Of a DNA stretch of 64,000 nucleotides, positions 44,449-53,539 are shown piece after piece (within the stretch, counting starts at the first letter, position 1; the number at the start of each line of letters is the position of its first letter). The position numbers and the translations under genes were made by a program. The stretch comes from JANQOH01 sp965201155 (GTDB taxonomy: Bacteria; Pseudomonadota; Alphaproteobacteria; UBA7887). Location of the stretch: the NCBI GenBank assembly GCA_965201155.1, contig OZ241752.1, forward strand, positions 1,798,001 through 1,862,000, read 5' to 3'. The notes below the pieces were generated by a model. The model saw nothing but the letters and a program-made list of their open reading frames with translations, searched no databases and was not told the DNA's origin.

Positions 44449-45080
44449 CAGCGGCGGCGCTCAGCCCCGAAGGGTTCGCCCGGATTGCGGCTGTTTCCTC
44501 TGAAACGCTGGTTCGCCTGCGGCGTTATCTTGCGCTTCTGGCGGAGTGGCGGCGGGCGGTGAATCTGGTCGGTGCAGCGGGTCTCGACGATCCATGGCGC
44601 CGGCATATGCTGGACAGTGCGCAGCTTGTGCGGTTTGTGCCGGCTTCGGCACGAAGGATTATCGATCTCGGCAGTGGGGCGGGATTTCCGGGGTTGGTAC
44701 TTGCGCTGGTCTGCGGTCGGGGGATTTCGGTCGACCTGATCGAGAGCAATCAGCGCAAGGCGGCGTTTCTGAATGCGGTGATTCGAGAGACGGGGGCGCC
44801 GGCGCGTGTGCATTACGCGCGCATCGAGGCGGGGCCTGTGCCGCCGGCGCCTGTGGTGACGGCGCGGGCATGTGCGCCGCTGCCGCAATTGCTTGGTTAT
44901 GCGCAACCGCTTCTGGCGCCGCGCGGGCGGGCGGTGTTCCTGAAGGGGCGCAAGGTGAATGATGAATTGACCGCGGCGCAGCGTGACTGGCATATGGAGT
45001 TTGTCCGGCATCCCAGCCTCAGCGACCCTGGCGGGGCCATTCTCACCATCGGATCACTTGGCCGTGTCAGCGAGGAATAA
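44445..45080 (+). CDS. rsmG: 16S rRNA (guanine527-N7)-methyltransferase RsmG
   Basis: A 211-residue SAM-dependent methyltransferase acting on G527 of 16S rRNA. SAM motif: IIDLGSGAGFPGLVLALV; family block NLVGAAGLDDPWRRHMLDSAQL. Starts at GTG 44445 overlapping the mnmG stop, and its end overlaps parA by about 17 bp. Confidence 0.96.
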   Translation: MTAAALSPEGFARIAAVSSETLVRLRRYLALLAEWRRAVNLVGAAGLDDPWRRHMLDSAQLVRFVPASARRIIDLGSGAGFPGLVLALVCGRGISVDLIESNQRKAAFLNAVIRETGAPARVHYARIEAGPVPPAPVVTARACAPLPQLLGYAQPLLAPRGRAVFLKGRKVNDELTAAQRDWHMEFVRHPSLSDPGGAILTIGSLGRVSEE

Positions 45081-45876
45081 TCCGGTAGTTTCGGCGCGCG
45101 TCATTGCGGTTGCGAACCAGAAAGGCGGGGTTGGCAAAACGACTACGGCGATCAATCTGGCAACGGCGCTGGCGGCGGTGGAGCGGCGGGTGCTCATTGT
45201 CGATCTTGATCCACAAGGGAATGCCAGCACAGGACTGGGGATTGACGCGGAGATGCGCCGGCGCACCACCTATGATCTGCTGCTGGCGTCGGAGTCCTCG
45301 GGCGAGGCAGCGCTCGCGACAGGAATCCCCGGGCTAGCGTTGATTCCCTCCGTGACCGATCTGGCGGGTGTGGAAGCGGAGTTGATCGGGTCGGATGACC
45401 GGGTTCAGCGCCTGCGACGGGCCTTGCAAGGGTTTGGGCGCACTCATGATTATATTTTCATTGACTGTCCGCCAGCGATTGGCGTGTTGACGCTAAATGC
45501 GCTGGTGGCGGCGAGGTCGGTGCTCGTGCCGCTGCAATGCGAGTTTTTCGCGCTGGAAGGCTTGAGCCAGCTTCTTGCTACGGTGGAGCGTGTTCGCTCC
45601 GGTTTCAATCCGGTGTTGGAATTGGAAGGCATTCTGCTGACGATGTTCGACGGTCGGAACAAATTGTCGCAACAGGTGGCGGCAAATGTGCGGCAGCATT
45701 TTGGCGGTCAGGTATTCGAGACGATGATTCCGCGCAATGTGAAGGTTTCCGAGGCGCCGTCGCATGGACGGCCGGTACTGCTTCATGACCCTCGCTGCGC
45801 CGGGTCGCGGGCGTATATCTCATTGGTGAACGAGTTTTTGCGGCGTGAGCGCGCTTCTGCGGAGAAGAGCGCGTGA
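45064..45876 (+). CDS. parA: Chromosome-partitioning ATPase ParA
   Basis: A 270-residue deviant Walker ATPase that positions the chromosome origin with ParB. Motifs: ANQKGGVGKTTTAINLA, LIVDLDPQGNAST and FIDCPPAIGVLT. The start is GTG 45064; a TTG two codons before is equally possible. Either overlaps the end of rsmG. Its stop overlaps the parB GTG. Confidence 0.96.
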   Translation: MSARNNPVVSARVIAVANQKGGVGKTTTAINLATALAAVERRVLIVDLDPQGNASTGLGIDAEMRRRTTYDLLLASESSGEAALATGIPGLALIPSVTDLAGVEAELIGSDDRVQRLRRALQGFGRTHDYIFIDCPPAIGVLTLNALVAARSVLVPLQCEFFALEGLSQLLATVERVRSGFNPVLELEGILLTMFDGRNKLSQQVAANVRQHFGGQVFETMIPRNVKVSEAPSHGRPVLLHDPRCAGSRAYISLVNEFLRRERASAEKSA

Positions 45877-46817
45877 ACGCCGTGTCGCCTCGCCTGGGTC
45901 GCGGGCTCGATGCGCTGCTTGGGGCGCCGACGGTTCGGACCGAACCTGAGCGGCAGGTTGCGGCGATTGCGGAGATCACTCCCGGCCCGTTTCAACCGCG
46001 GCGTCATTTTGACGATGCGGAGCTGGACGCGCTGGCGGATTCGATTCGGCGGCACGGCGTGGTGCAGCCGATATTGGTTCGTCCGACGCCGTCGACGGCA
46101 GGTGCGGAGTCGCCGGAGGGCGGCGTACGGTTTCAGATCGTGACCGGGGAGCGGCGGTGGCGCGCTGCGCAGCGCGCGGGGCTGAGCGAGATTCCGGTGA
46201 TTATCGATACGCTTGCGGATCGCGATGCGCTCGAAATTGCGATCATTGAAAATGTCCAGCGCGAGGACCTCAATCCGCTGGAGGAGGCGGAAAGTTACCG
46301 GCGGCTGATCGACGAGTTTGGCGGCACCCAGGACTCGCTGGCGAAGGTGGTCGGCAAGAGCCGGAGCCATATTGCCAATATGATGCGGTTGCTGGGTCTG
46401 TCGGAACCGGTGCGCGAGATGGTTGTATCCGGCGTGTTGAGCGCTGGCCACGGCCGCGCATTGCTGGGCGCCCAGGGCGGCGCAGAGGGGCAGACGGCGC
46501 TGGCGAAGAAGGTCGCATCCGGCAGGTTCAGTGTGCGGCAGACGGAAAATCTGGTTCGTAAGCAGAGCCGTGCGGACCAGGCAGGCGCGCAGCGCGATGC
46601 AGTGCTGGAAAAGCGGCGCGCCAAGCGGGGGAAAAAGAGCGGCGATGTCGCGCAACTGGAAAGAGAATTGGGAGAGGTGCTCGGTCTTGCGGTCAGTATT
46701 GTCGATGAGGGCCAGTCCGGGCAGGTACAGATTGCGTATGGCTCGCTGGAACAACTGGACATGTTGATCGAACGCTTGCGCGAGTTGTCCATGGCTGCGT
46801 ATGCGCCGCGGCTGTGA
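45873..46817 (+). CDS. parB: Chromosome-partitioning protein ParB
   Basis: A 314-residue CTPase/DNA clamp that loads at parS. N-terminal LGRGLDALLGA (ParA-stimulating Arg region), CTP-binding GERRWRAAQRAGL, and a HTH in DSLAKVVGKSRSHIANMMRLLGL. Starts GTG 45873, overlapping the parA stop. A convincing parS site was not found in the window. In many relatives holA or ComL-type genes follow; here a valine-degradation operon does. Confidence 0.96.
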   Translation: MNAVSPRLGRGLDALLGAPTVRTEPERQVAAIAEITPGPFQPRRHFDDAELDALADSIRRHGVVQPILVRPTPSTAGAESPEGGVRFQIVTGERRWRAAQRAGLSEIPVIIDTLADRDALEIAIIENVQREDLNPLEEAESYRRLIDEFGGTQDSLAKVVGKSRSHIANMMRLLGLSEPVREMVVSGVLSAGHGRALLGAQGGAEGQTALAKKVASGRFSVRQTENLVRKQSRADQAGAQRDAVLEKRRAKRGKKSGDVAQLERELGEVLGLAVSIVDEGQSGQVQIAYGSLEQLDMLIERLRELSMAAYAPRL

Positions 46818-46830
46818 CGGAGGATCGGCG

Positions 46831-47976
46831 GTGGAATTGAGCGCGGATCAGGTGGCGTTTCGGGATGTGGCGCGCCGTTTTGCGGCGGCGGAAATGGCAC
46901 CTCATGCGGCGGCGTGGGACGAAGGCAATGTGTTTCCGGTGGCGGTGCTGCGGCGCGCCGCAGCGCTGGGTCTCGCCGGCATCTATTGCGACGAGGCGCA
47001 TGGGGGTACCGGACTCGGGCGTCTGGACGCGGTGTTGATCTTCGAGGAATTGGCGGCGGCGTGCCCCTCGACCGCGGCTTATCTGTCGATTCACAACATG
47101 GCGTCGTGGATGGTCGACCGGTTTGGCGATGACGACCAGCGAGCGCGCTGGATTCCGCCGCTGATGAGGATGGATTTGCTGGCGGCCTACTGCCTGACGG
47201 AACCGGGGTCCGGTTCCGACGCGGCGAGTCTGACGACCACGGCGCGGCGTGACGGCGGCGACTATGTGCTGAATGGCGGCAAGGCGTTCATTTCCGGCGG
47301 CGGGCGCGTCGATTTTTATCTGTGCATGGTGCGGACGGGCGATGATGGCCCGGACGGCATCAGTTGCATGGCGGTGGAAGCGGATGCGCCGGGGCTGTCA
47401 TTCGGCCGGCAGGAGCGCAAACTGGGCTGGCATTCGCAGCCGACGGCGGCGGTCCTGTTCGATGATTGCCGGGTGCCGGCGCGCAATCTGGTGGGGGGTG
47501 AAGGCGCCGGGTTCAGGATAGCGATGCAGGGACTGGATGGCGGGCGGCTGAATATCGCCGCGTGTTCTCTGGGGGGCGCCCGCGCGGCGCTGGATGCGGC
47601 GAAAGAGCATGTTTCGGCGCGCGCGCAGTTCGGGCGGAAGCTCGCGGAGTTTCAGGCGGTTCAGTTCAAGCTGGCGGATATGGCGACGGAACTGGCGGCG
47701 GCGCGGGCGCTGCTGCACGAGGCGGCGCGGGCGCTGGATCGCCGCTCAGGGGACGCGACGGCGCGCTGCGCGATGGCCAAGCGCTTTGCCACCGATGCCG
47801 GCTTTCGAATTTGCAACGAGGCGCTGCAACTTCATGGCGGCTATGGCTATTTGCGGGACTTTCCGGTCGAGCGGCTGTTGCGCGACCTGCGCGTGCATCA
47901 AATTCTGGAAGGGACGAACGAAATCATGCGGGTGATCATTGCCCGGCGCCTGCTCGCCGGGGAGCTGGCGCCATGA
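46831..47976 (+). CDS. Acyl-CoA dehydrogenase (isobutyryl-CoA dehydrogenase-like)
   Basis: A 381-residue FAD enzyme. Signatures: YCLTEPGSGSDAASL, and RDLRVHQILEGTNEIMRVIIARRLL at the C-terminus. The downstream 3-hydroxyisobutyryl-CoA hydrolase and 3-hydroxyisobutyrate dehydrogenase place it in valine catabolism, as the isobutyryl-CoA to methacrylyl-CoA step. GTG at 46831 with GGAGG upstream; 13 bp after parB. Confidence 0.9.
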   Translation: MELSADQVAFRDVARRFAAAEMAPHAAAWDEGNVFPVAVLRRAAALGLAGIYCDEAHGGTGLGRLDAVLIFEELAAACPSTAAYLSIHNMASWMVDRFGDDDQRARWIPPLMRMDLLAAYCLTEPGSGSDAASLTTTARRDGGDYVLNGGKAFISGGGRVDFYLCMVRTGDDGPDGISCMAVEADAPGLSFGRQERKLGWHSQPTAAVLFDDCRVPARNLVGGEGAGFRIAMQGLDGGRLNIAACSLGGARAALDAAKEHVSARAQFGRKLAEFQAVQFKLADMATELAAARALLHEAARALDRRSGDATARCAMAKRFATDAGFRICNEALQLHGGYGYLRDFPVERLLRDLRVHQILEGTNEIMRVIIARRLLAGELAP

Positions 47977-49022
47977 CGGATGACGCAGCGGAAGTCCTGT
48001 TTGCGGTGCAGCGCGGCGTCGGCTGCGTGACGCTCAACCGGCCGCGGGTGCTCAACACGCTGACCTATGGGATGGTACAGGCGCTGGACCGGCAATTGCG
48101 GTTGTGGGCCGACGACCCGGAAGTGCGTGAGGTATTGATCGAGGGTGCGGGTGCGCGCGCGTTTTGCGCCGGCGGGGATATTCGCACGCTGCATGGTGAA
48201 GGGCGCACCAGCGATGACGGGAAAGATTTGCCGGCGCGGTTTTTTCGCGATGAATTTCGCCTCAATCGATTGATCCGCCGGTATCCCAAGCCCTATGCGG
48301 CGCTGCTGGACGGCATCACCATGGGCGGGGGTGTGGGCGTATCGGTGCACGGGGCGGTTCGTATTGCGACCCCGCGCACGGATTTTGCCATGCCGGAAAC
48401 AGGAATCGGCTATTTCCCGGATGTGGGCGGGGGGTATTTTCTGGCCCATTGCCGGGGTGAGACGGGGCACTATCTGGCGCTGACGGGAGCGCGGATCCGG
48501 GCGGCGGATGCGTGCCATATCGGGGCGGTAACGCATTATCTGGACGATGACGGGACTGCTGCGTTTCGGGCGCGGATCGGCGAGGCGCCGATTTCGGTGC
48601 TGCTTGACGAGCTGGCGGTTGATCCGGGGCCGGCCCCGCTGGCGGAACTGGAAGAGGTCATCGACCGGTGTTTTGCGGGCGAGGATATCGAGTCGGTAGC
48701 GGCGGCGCTGGCGGGCGACGGCAGTGCCTGGGCGGCGGAGACGCTGGCGGTGCTGCGCAGCAAGTCGCCGACCAGCGTGAAGGTGACGTTCCGTCTGCTG
48801 CGGGAGGCGCGGCAGCGTGATTTTGAAGCAGACATGAAGATGGAGTACCGCCTTGCGCAGCGCTTCATGGCGACGGATGATTTTTTTGAAGGGGTGCGGG
48901 CGCTGTTAATCGACAAGGACGGCGCCCCGGCGTGGAATCCGCCGCGTTTCGAGGCAGTCAGCGACGGGGTGGTGGACGCATTTTTCTCGCCGCTGAGCTG
49001 GGGCGAACTCGACTTCGACTGA
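47973..49022 (+). CDS. 3-hydroxyisobutyryl-CoA hydrolase
   Basis: A 349-residue crotonase-fold thioesterase. GARAFCAGGDIRTLHGEG and GITMGGGVGVSVHG form the oxyanion hole, and MPETGIGYFPDVGGGYFL is the HIBCH signature distinguishing it from enoyl-CoA hydratase. The C-terminal SPTSVKVTFRLLREA block is also typical. Start overlaps the acyl-CoA dehydrogenase stop (ATGA). Releases 3-hydroxyisobutyrate from its CoA ester in valine breakdown. Confidence 0.93.
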   Translation: MTDDAAEVLFAVQRGVGCVTLNRPRVLNTLTYGMVQALDRQLRLWADDPEVREVLIEGAGARAFCAGGDIRTLHGEGRTSDDGKDLPARFFRDEFRLNRLIRRYPKPYAALLDGITMGGGVGVSVHGAVRIATPRTDFAMPETGIGYFPDVGGGYFLAHCRGETGHYLALTGARIRAADACHIGAVTHYLDDDGTAAFRARIGEAPISVLLDELAVDPGPAPLAELEEVIDRCFAGEDIESVAAALAGDGSAWAAETLAVLRSKSPTSVKVTFRLLREARQRDFEADMKMEYRLAQRFMATDDFFEGVRALLIDKDGAPAWNPPRFEAVSDGVVDAFFSPLSWGELDFD

Positions 49023-49059
49023 TTATCGGCCTTCGGGGGCGCGGAAAGGACAGATCACC

Positions 49060-49935
49060 ATGCGCATCGGCTTTATCGGCGTTGGCAATATGGGCGGCCC
49101 GATGGCTCGCAATTTGCTGAAGGCCGGGCATGACGTGGCGGTATATGACATTGACACCGCGGCCGCGCGGGGTGTCGCGGATGACGGTGCGGTGCTTGCA
49201 GACAGCATTGCAGAGGCGGCGACGGGGGCGGCGTGCATGATCACCATGCTTCCTGCAGGCGCGCATGTGCGCGATGTGTATGAGACGCTGATACCGGCGG
49301 TGTCTGCGGAGACGCTGCTGATCGATTGCTCGACGATTGACGTGGCGACGGCGCGGGCTGTTTCGGAACTTGCGGCGGCTCAGGGGCTTGCGATGCTGGA
49401 TGCGCCGGTGTCAGGGGGTGTTGCGGGCGCCGAATCCGCCGGCTTGACATTCATGGTCGGCGGGGATGCTGCGGCGTTTGCGCGCGCTGAGCCGGTTCTG
49501 GGGGCGATGGGACGGAAGATTGTCCATGCCGGGGGCAGCGGCAATGGTCAGGCGGCCAAGATTTGCAACAATATGCTGCTTGGCGTTTCGATTATTGCGG
49601 TGTCGGAGACCTTTACGCTGGGCGAGGCGTTGGGTTTGTCCGCGGAACGGCTGTTCGACATTGTTTCGAGCGCTTCCGGGGATTGCTGGGCGATGCGGAA
49701 TCATTTGCCGGTGGCGGGCATTGTGGAAACGGCGGCGGTGAATCGCGATTTCCAGCCCGGGTTTTCGACGGAGATGATGCTGAAGGATTTGCGTCTGGCG
49801 CAGTCCGCGGCGCAGCAGGCGGGGGCGGGCACGCCGATGGGAGCACAGGCAGCAGCGTTGTTTGCGCTGTTTCGCAATGCCGGCCATGGTGATCTTGATT
49901 ATTCAGCCATAGTAAAATTGATTGCGGCGTCCTGA
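49060..49935 (+). CDS. mmsB: 3-hydroxyisobutyrate dehydrogenase
   Basis: A 291-residue NAD-dependent beta-hydroxyacid dehydrogenase: GFIGVGNMGGPMARNLLKAG (Rossmann site), LDAPVSGGVAGAESA (substrate site) and GNGQAAKICNNMLLG with the catalytic Lys. Oxidises 3-hydroxyisobutyrate to methylmalonate semialdehyde, the next step after the hydrolase 37 bp upstream. The methylmalonate-semialdehyde dehydrogenase (mmsA) is not in the window. Confidence 0.95.
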   Translation: MRIGFIGVGNMGGPMARNLLKAGHDVAVYDIDTAAARGVADDGAVLADSIAEAATGAACMITMLPAGAHVRDVYETLIPAVSAETLLIDCSTIDVATARAVSELAAAQGLAMLDAPVSGGVAGAESAGLTFMVGGDAAAFARAEPVLGAMGRKIVHAGGSGNGQAAKICNNMLLGVSIIAVSETFTLGEALGLSAERLFDIVSSASGDCWAMRNHLPVAGIVETAAVNRDFQPGFSTEMMLKDLRLAQSAAQQAGAGTPMGAQAAALFALFRNAGHGDLDYSAIVKLIAAS

Positions 49936-50007
49936 AATCAGGTTATAGTCTTGTGACAAGGGGGCTGCGGTGTCCTCATGCAAGGATTGAGGGAAGGCGC
50001 CGTTACC

Positions 50008-50523
50008 ATGTCTGAACAAAGTGTGCTTGAAGAAAAATCAATACTGGTCGACCAGGCCGATGGTGATGAAAAACAAGCTCTGCTTGACTGTGTGCGTCTT
50101 GTAGAGCGCCTTCATCGGCGTTTTCTCGATGTTGTGAAAGGTGAACTGGATCGGTTGGGGATTGAGGGTATCAACAATGTTCAGGCGGTATTGCTGAGCA
50201 ATATCGAGGATGAAACCGTGACTGTGGGCGAGCTTACGCTGCGCGGTTACTATATGGGTTCCAACGTTTCCTATAATGTAAAGAAATTGGTCGAGAACGG
50301 GTATCTGCTTCAGGAGCGTTCGGCGCATGACCGGCGGACGATCCGCGTCAGCGCGAGCGAGAAGGGGCGGGCGGTGGTGGCGGCGATCAACGGATTGTTT
50401 GCGCATAATGCGGGTGCGCTGGCTGTTCAGGGCCTGGACGAGGATATCCTGCGCGGGATGATCGGCAATTTGCGCACGGTTGAGCGATTCTGGACGGATT
50501 ACATCAATTACGGTCCCGGCTGA
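50008..50523 (+). CDS. MarR-family regulator (LdtR-like)
   Basis: A 171-residue winged-helix protein. The core GIEGINNVQAVLLSNI and GELTLRGYYMGSNVSYNVKK (recognition helix) matches the alphaproteobacterial LdtR group, which controls L,D-transpeptidase and stress genes. ATG at 50008 with GAGGGAAGG upstream is preferred over ATG 49978. Ends 7 bp from the convergent methyltransferase gene. Its targets here are unknown. Confidence 0.85.
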   Translation: MSEQSVLEEKSILVDQADGDEKQALLDCVRLVERLHRRFLDVVKGELDRLGIEGINNVQAVLLSNIEDETVTVGELTLRGYYMGSNVSYNVKKLVENGYLLQERSAHDRRTIRVSASEKGRAVVAAINGLFAHNAGALAVQGLDEDILRGMIGNLRTVERFWTDYINYGPG

Positions 50524-50530
50524 GCTCCGG

Positions 50531-51124
50531 TCACGGTTTGCGTGCGACGATGTGAAACAGATGCCAGTGTTTTGCAGCGCCGCGCGGTGTGATGCTGTCG
50601 GTTTCTTCTTCCTCCAGCAATTCGGTGTCTAGAGGGGCGAGCAAAGCTTCCAGTTCGGGACGGGAATGAAAGGTCAGGGCGGTATTGCCGGCCCAACTGT
50701 CGTGAGGTCCGAATAGCTGACAGGCGATGCGTCCGCCAGGGGTGAGGGCGCGCAGCATCCTGGGCCACAGGGCGGTGAAGTCCTGCGGGGAGATGAGGGG
50801 CAGCGCGAAGCTGGAATTGATCAGCGCGCAGGGTTCCCAGAGCATGGTTTCGAAGCGGGTGACGCGGGTTGTCAGCGCGGCGTCGGGTGGCACGTCGCGG
50901 CGCGCGCGCAGGGCGGCGATGGCGTCGGGTTCGGCGTCCACCGCGACCACGCTCCAGCCGCGCGCGAGCAGGGTGATGGTGTCGCGGCCGCTGCCGCATC
51001 CGAGATCAACGGCGAGGGGCTGTGCGGGGGGTGTCCCGGCGAAGCGTTCGAGGGCGAAAAGAAGCGTTCGGCGGGGAGGCCGTGCGCCGGTCTGTTTGTA
51101 GTAGTGCTGCCAGCCGCTGCTCAC
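50531..51124 (-). CDS. Class I SAM-dependent methyltransferase
   Basis: A 197-residue protein. GWQHYYKQTGARPP precedes the SAM motif LAVDLGCGSGRDTITLLARG and ends in HWHLFHIVARKP. The fold and length resemble small TehB-type methyltransferases. Starts at GTG 51124, overlapping the stop of the dioxygenase gene (GTGA); the open frame continues upstream but only as shadow. Substrate unknown; its coupling to the dioxygenase suggests a shared pathway. Confidence 0.85.
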   Translation of the reverse strand: MSSGWQHYYKQTGARPPRRTLLFALERFAGTPPAQPLAVDLGCGSGRDTITLLARGWSVVAVDAEPDAIAALRARRDVPPDAALTTRVTRFETMLWEPCALINSSFALPLISPQDFTALWPRMLRALTPGGRIACQLFGPHDSWAGNTALTFHSRPELEALLAPLDTELLEEEETDSITPRGAAKHWHLFHIVARKP

Positions 51125-52017
51125 TCGGCTGCGGCGCGCCCGTGACGCTGATATTGCCACGGGCCGGCATAGCCCTGGCTCCAATCCGGCGGGATTTCGC
51201 AGGGGCGCGGGTCGTGATGCGCCCAGCGTGCAGGTGCTCCGCGGACGATGGTTCCCGCATGGGCGCTGGGGATGGGGTTTGCGGTGTAGGGGAATGCGTC
51301 GGCGGCAGAATAGACATTGAGCAGCAGCGGGCGGGGGCGCGCGGAGAAGTTTTGACGCGAGCCGTGGATGGTGCGGCAATTGAGCAGGATCATCGACCCT
51401 GCGGGGCCGGTGAGCGTCGCGATCCTGTCGGCGCCGGCGCGGGCGACGGTTTCCTCCGGGATGCGGAGGACCCAATTGCGGTTTTCGTCGTACATGGAGT
51501 GCAGGGGACCTTCATGGCTGCCGCGTACAGCCATGAGCGGACCCATGTCGGCGGTGCAATCCTCAAGATATACGGCGATGGTGACGGGGCTGTAATTGGT
51601 GTGGGGCCATGCCTGGATGTCCTGATGCCAGTCGAACTGTTCGCCGCCACCGGACCATTTGAAGTTGAGTTTCGAGTGGTGGAACTTGACGTCGGGGCCG
51701 ACCACGTCGGCGGCGGCATCGGCCATGACGGGGCTGGAGGCGAAGCTCCAGAATGCGGGATGGTGGGATACCGGGCTGGTGAGACGCTTGAGACGCGGTG
51801 TTTCCGGCGTGTGTCCCGGTTCCAGGATTCGCGCGTCGTCGCTGGCGGTCAAATGGCGCGCGGCAGCGACTGTTTCGGCGGCGGCGGCGCGCAGCGCGTC
51901 GAGGCAGGCGCGGTCTATCGCGTCTTCCACCAGCACTAGGCCGTCATCGAAATAAGCGCGACGCTGTGCGTCGGTGAGAACCTGTGCGGGGCGGGCAAGT
52001 ACTTGTTCAGTCAGCAT
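51121..52017 (-). CDS. Phytanoyl-CoA dioxygenase (PhyH) family protein
   Basis: A 298-residue Fe(II)/2-oxoglutarate-dependent oxygenase. The iron triad is WHQDIQAW (His, Asp) with the distal His in CRTIHGSRQN; the 2-oxoglutarate Arg follows (SARPRPLLLN). The substrate is not apparent; members hydroxylate fatty acyl-CoA, osmolytes or natural products. ATG at 52017 chosen because the sequence upstream is the shadow of the divergent SDR gene. Confidence 0.88.
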   Translation of the reverse strand: MLTEQVLARPAQVLTDAQRRAYFDDGLVLVEDAIDRACLDALRAAAAETVAAARHLTASDDARILEPGHTPETPRLKRLTSPVSHHPAFWSFASSPVMADAAADVVGPDVKFHHSKLNFKWSGGGEQFDWHQDIQAWPHTNYSPVTIAVYLEDCTADMGPLMAVRGSHEGPLHSMYDENRNWVLRIPEETVARAGADRIATLTGPAGSMILLNCRTIHGSRQNFSARPRPLLLNVYSAADAFPYTANPIPSAHAGTIVRGAPARWAHHDPRPCEIPPDWSQGYAGPWQYQRHGRAAAE

Positions 52018-52123
52018 GGCGCACCTCGGTGAGCGGGAATGATGCGAGCCGTGTTGCTTGCTTGCGAACGTCCGCGGCAGCGTTAGGGTTGCGCGGATTG
52101 TGATTTGCAACGGAGGAGAAGGC

Positions 52124-52822
52124 ATGTCGGAAGCGAAGCGGACGGCACTGATTGTTGGCGCGGGCGATGGTTTGAGCGCGTCCCTGGCGCGGGTATTTGC
52201 GCGCGAGGGTATGGCGGTGGCGCTGGCGGCGCGCAATGCGGACAAGCTTGCGGATCTGTGCGCCGAGACCGGTGCGCGCGCGCGGGCGTGCGATGCCACG
52301 GATGAAGGGCAGGTCGCGGGGCTTTTCGACTGGCTTGACGAGGGTTTCGGCACGCCGTCGGTTGTGGTTTACAATCCTTCCGCGCGGCAGCGCGGGCCGC
52401 TTGTGGATTTGACGCCGAGCGTCGTCGAGGCAGCGCTGCGGGTTACGGTCTTTGGCGGTTTTCTGGTGGCTCAGCAGGCGGCACGGCGCATGATTGCCGC
52501 GGGAGACGGGGCGATCCTGTTCACCGGTGCTTCCGCGAGCGTGAAGGGGTATGCGAATTCGTCGTCCTTTGCGATGGGCAAGTTCGGTCTGCGGGGGCTT
52601 GCGCAGAGCATGGCGCGGGAGTTGGCGCCGCAGAATGTGCATGTCGCCCATTTTGTCATTGACGGGGGCATCCTGCCGACGGGGTATGCGGAGCCAGCGG
52701 ACGCTCCCGACTCTTTCCTGCGGCCGGATGCAATAGCGGAGACCTATCTTGCAGTATCGCGGCAGCCGCGCAGTGCGTGGACGTGGGAAGTCGAACTGCG
52801 TCCGTGGGTAGAACGTTTCTGA
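52124..52822 (+). CDS. SDR-family protein lacking the catalytic tyrosine
   Basis: A 232-residue Rossmann protein. NADP-binding ALIVGAGDGLSASLARVFA and YNPSARQRGPL are present. The catalytic region reads TGASASVKGYANSSSFAMGKFGL: Ser and Lys are retained but the YxxxK tyrosine is Phe (FAMGK). GGAGAAGG precedes the ATG. This subfamily occurs in Alphaproteobacteria; activity may be altered. Divergent from the dioxygenase gene. Confidence 0.85.
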   Translation: MSEAKRTALIVGAGDGLSASLARVFAREGMAVALAARNADKLADLCAETGARARACDATDEGQVAGLFDWLDEGFGTPSVVVYNPSARQRGPLVDLTPSVVEAALRVTVFGGFLVAQQAARRMIAAGDGAILFTGASASVKGYANSSSFAMGKFGLRGLAQSMARELAPQNVHVAHFVIDGGILPTGYAEPADAPDSFLRPDAIAETYLAVSRQPRSAWTWEVELRPWVERF

Positions 52823-52860
52823 GTTGATGGCGGGGCGGTGGGGCCGGCTCCCGCCAGTGG

Positions 52861-53415
52861 TCAGGCCGGCAGCCGCCATTTGATTGAGCAGCCCATGGAG
52901 GGGATCTGCTCTTCGGGGCCGTGGCCGGTTTCGGCAACCTGTTTCATGGCCTCGTAGAGTTCGCGGCGGGCGTTGGGGACGCGGGTTGTCTTCGAGGCGT
53001 CGAGACGTCCGCGATATTGCAGCCCTAGCGATTTGTCGAAGCCGAAAAAGTCCGGTGTGCAGACGGCGCTGTAGGCAAGGGCAATATCCTGCGATTCATC
53101 GAACAGGTAGGGGAAGGGGAAAGCCTTTTCCTGCGCCAGGGCCACCATGTTTTCGAAGCTGTCCTCGGGGTAGGTGTCGGTGTCGTTGGAGTTGATGGCA
53201 ACGAATGAAACGCCGAGCCTGGCGAGGTCATTGGCGTCGCGGATCAGCAGGTCGTGAATTGCTTTCACATAGGGGCAGTGGTTGCAGATGAAGACGACGA
53301 CGGTGCCGTTGGGGCCGCGCAGGTTGCTGAGCCGGTGTGTCTTGCCGTCGACCCCGGGAAGGGTGAAGTGCTGCGCGGGCCAACGGAAATCGCAAATGGG
53401 TTGGGTTTCAGCCAT
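52861..53415 (-). CDS. Thioredoxin-like peroxiredoxin-family protein
   Basis: A 184-residue AhpC/TSA-type protein with an N-terminal FTLPGVDGKTHRLSNLRG and the redox motif CNHCPYV (Cys44, Cys47). No signal peptide, so cytoplasmic. Members are annotated as thioredoxin family or redoxin proteins; the substrate is not known. Convergent with the SDR gene. Confidence 0.9.
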   Translation of the reverse strand: MAETQPICDFRWPAQHFTLPGVDGKTHRLSNLRGPNGTVVVFICNHCPYVKAIHDLLIRDANDLARLGVSFVAINSNDTDTYPEDSFENMVALAQEKAFPFPYLFDESQDIALAYSAVCTPDFFGFDKSLGLQYRGRLDASKTTRVPNARRELYEAMKQVAETGHGPEEQIPSMGCSIKWRLPA

Positions 53416-53464
53416 GGCTTGATTTTCCTTCCGGCGGCGGGTTGGTGAACGTGGGAAACGCGAA

Positions 53465-53490
53465 CGGGGCGCGCAATCTTGCGCGCCCCG
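53465..53490. terminator. Hairpin between the cyclase and thioredoxin-like genes
   Basis: An 11-bp stem (CGGGGCGCGCA, 53465-53475, with its complement at 53480-53490) with an ATCT loop. It follows the stop of the cyclase gene on the minus strand. No clear T-run. Confidence 0.65.
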
Positions 53491-53539
53491 CTGCTCGTTC
53501 AGGAGTTGCGGCTACACCGCATGTCGGGTTCGGTTGCGG

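Noticed and set aside
44492..44507. TGTTTCCTCTGAAACG, resembling a parS site (12 of 16 consensus positions)
   Set aside because: The essential central CG of parS is missing and the match lies inside rsmG coding sequence; chance similarity is likely.
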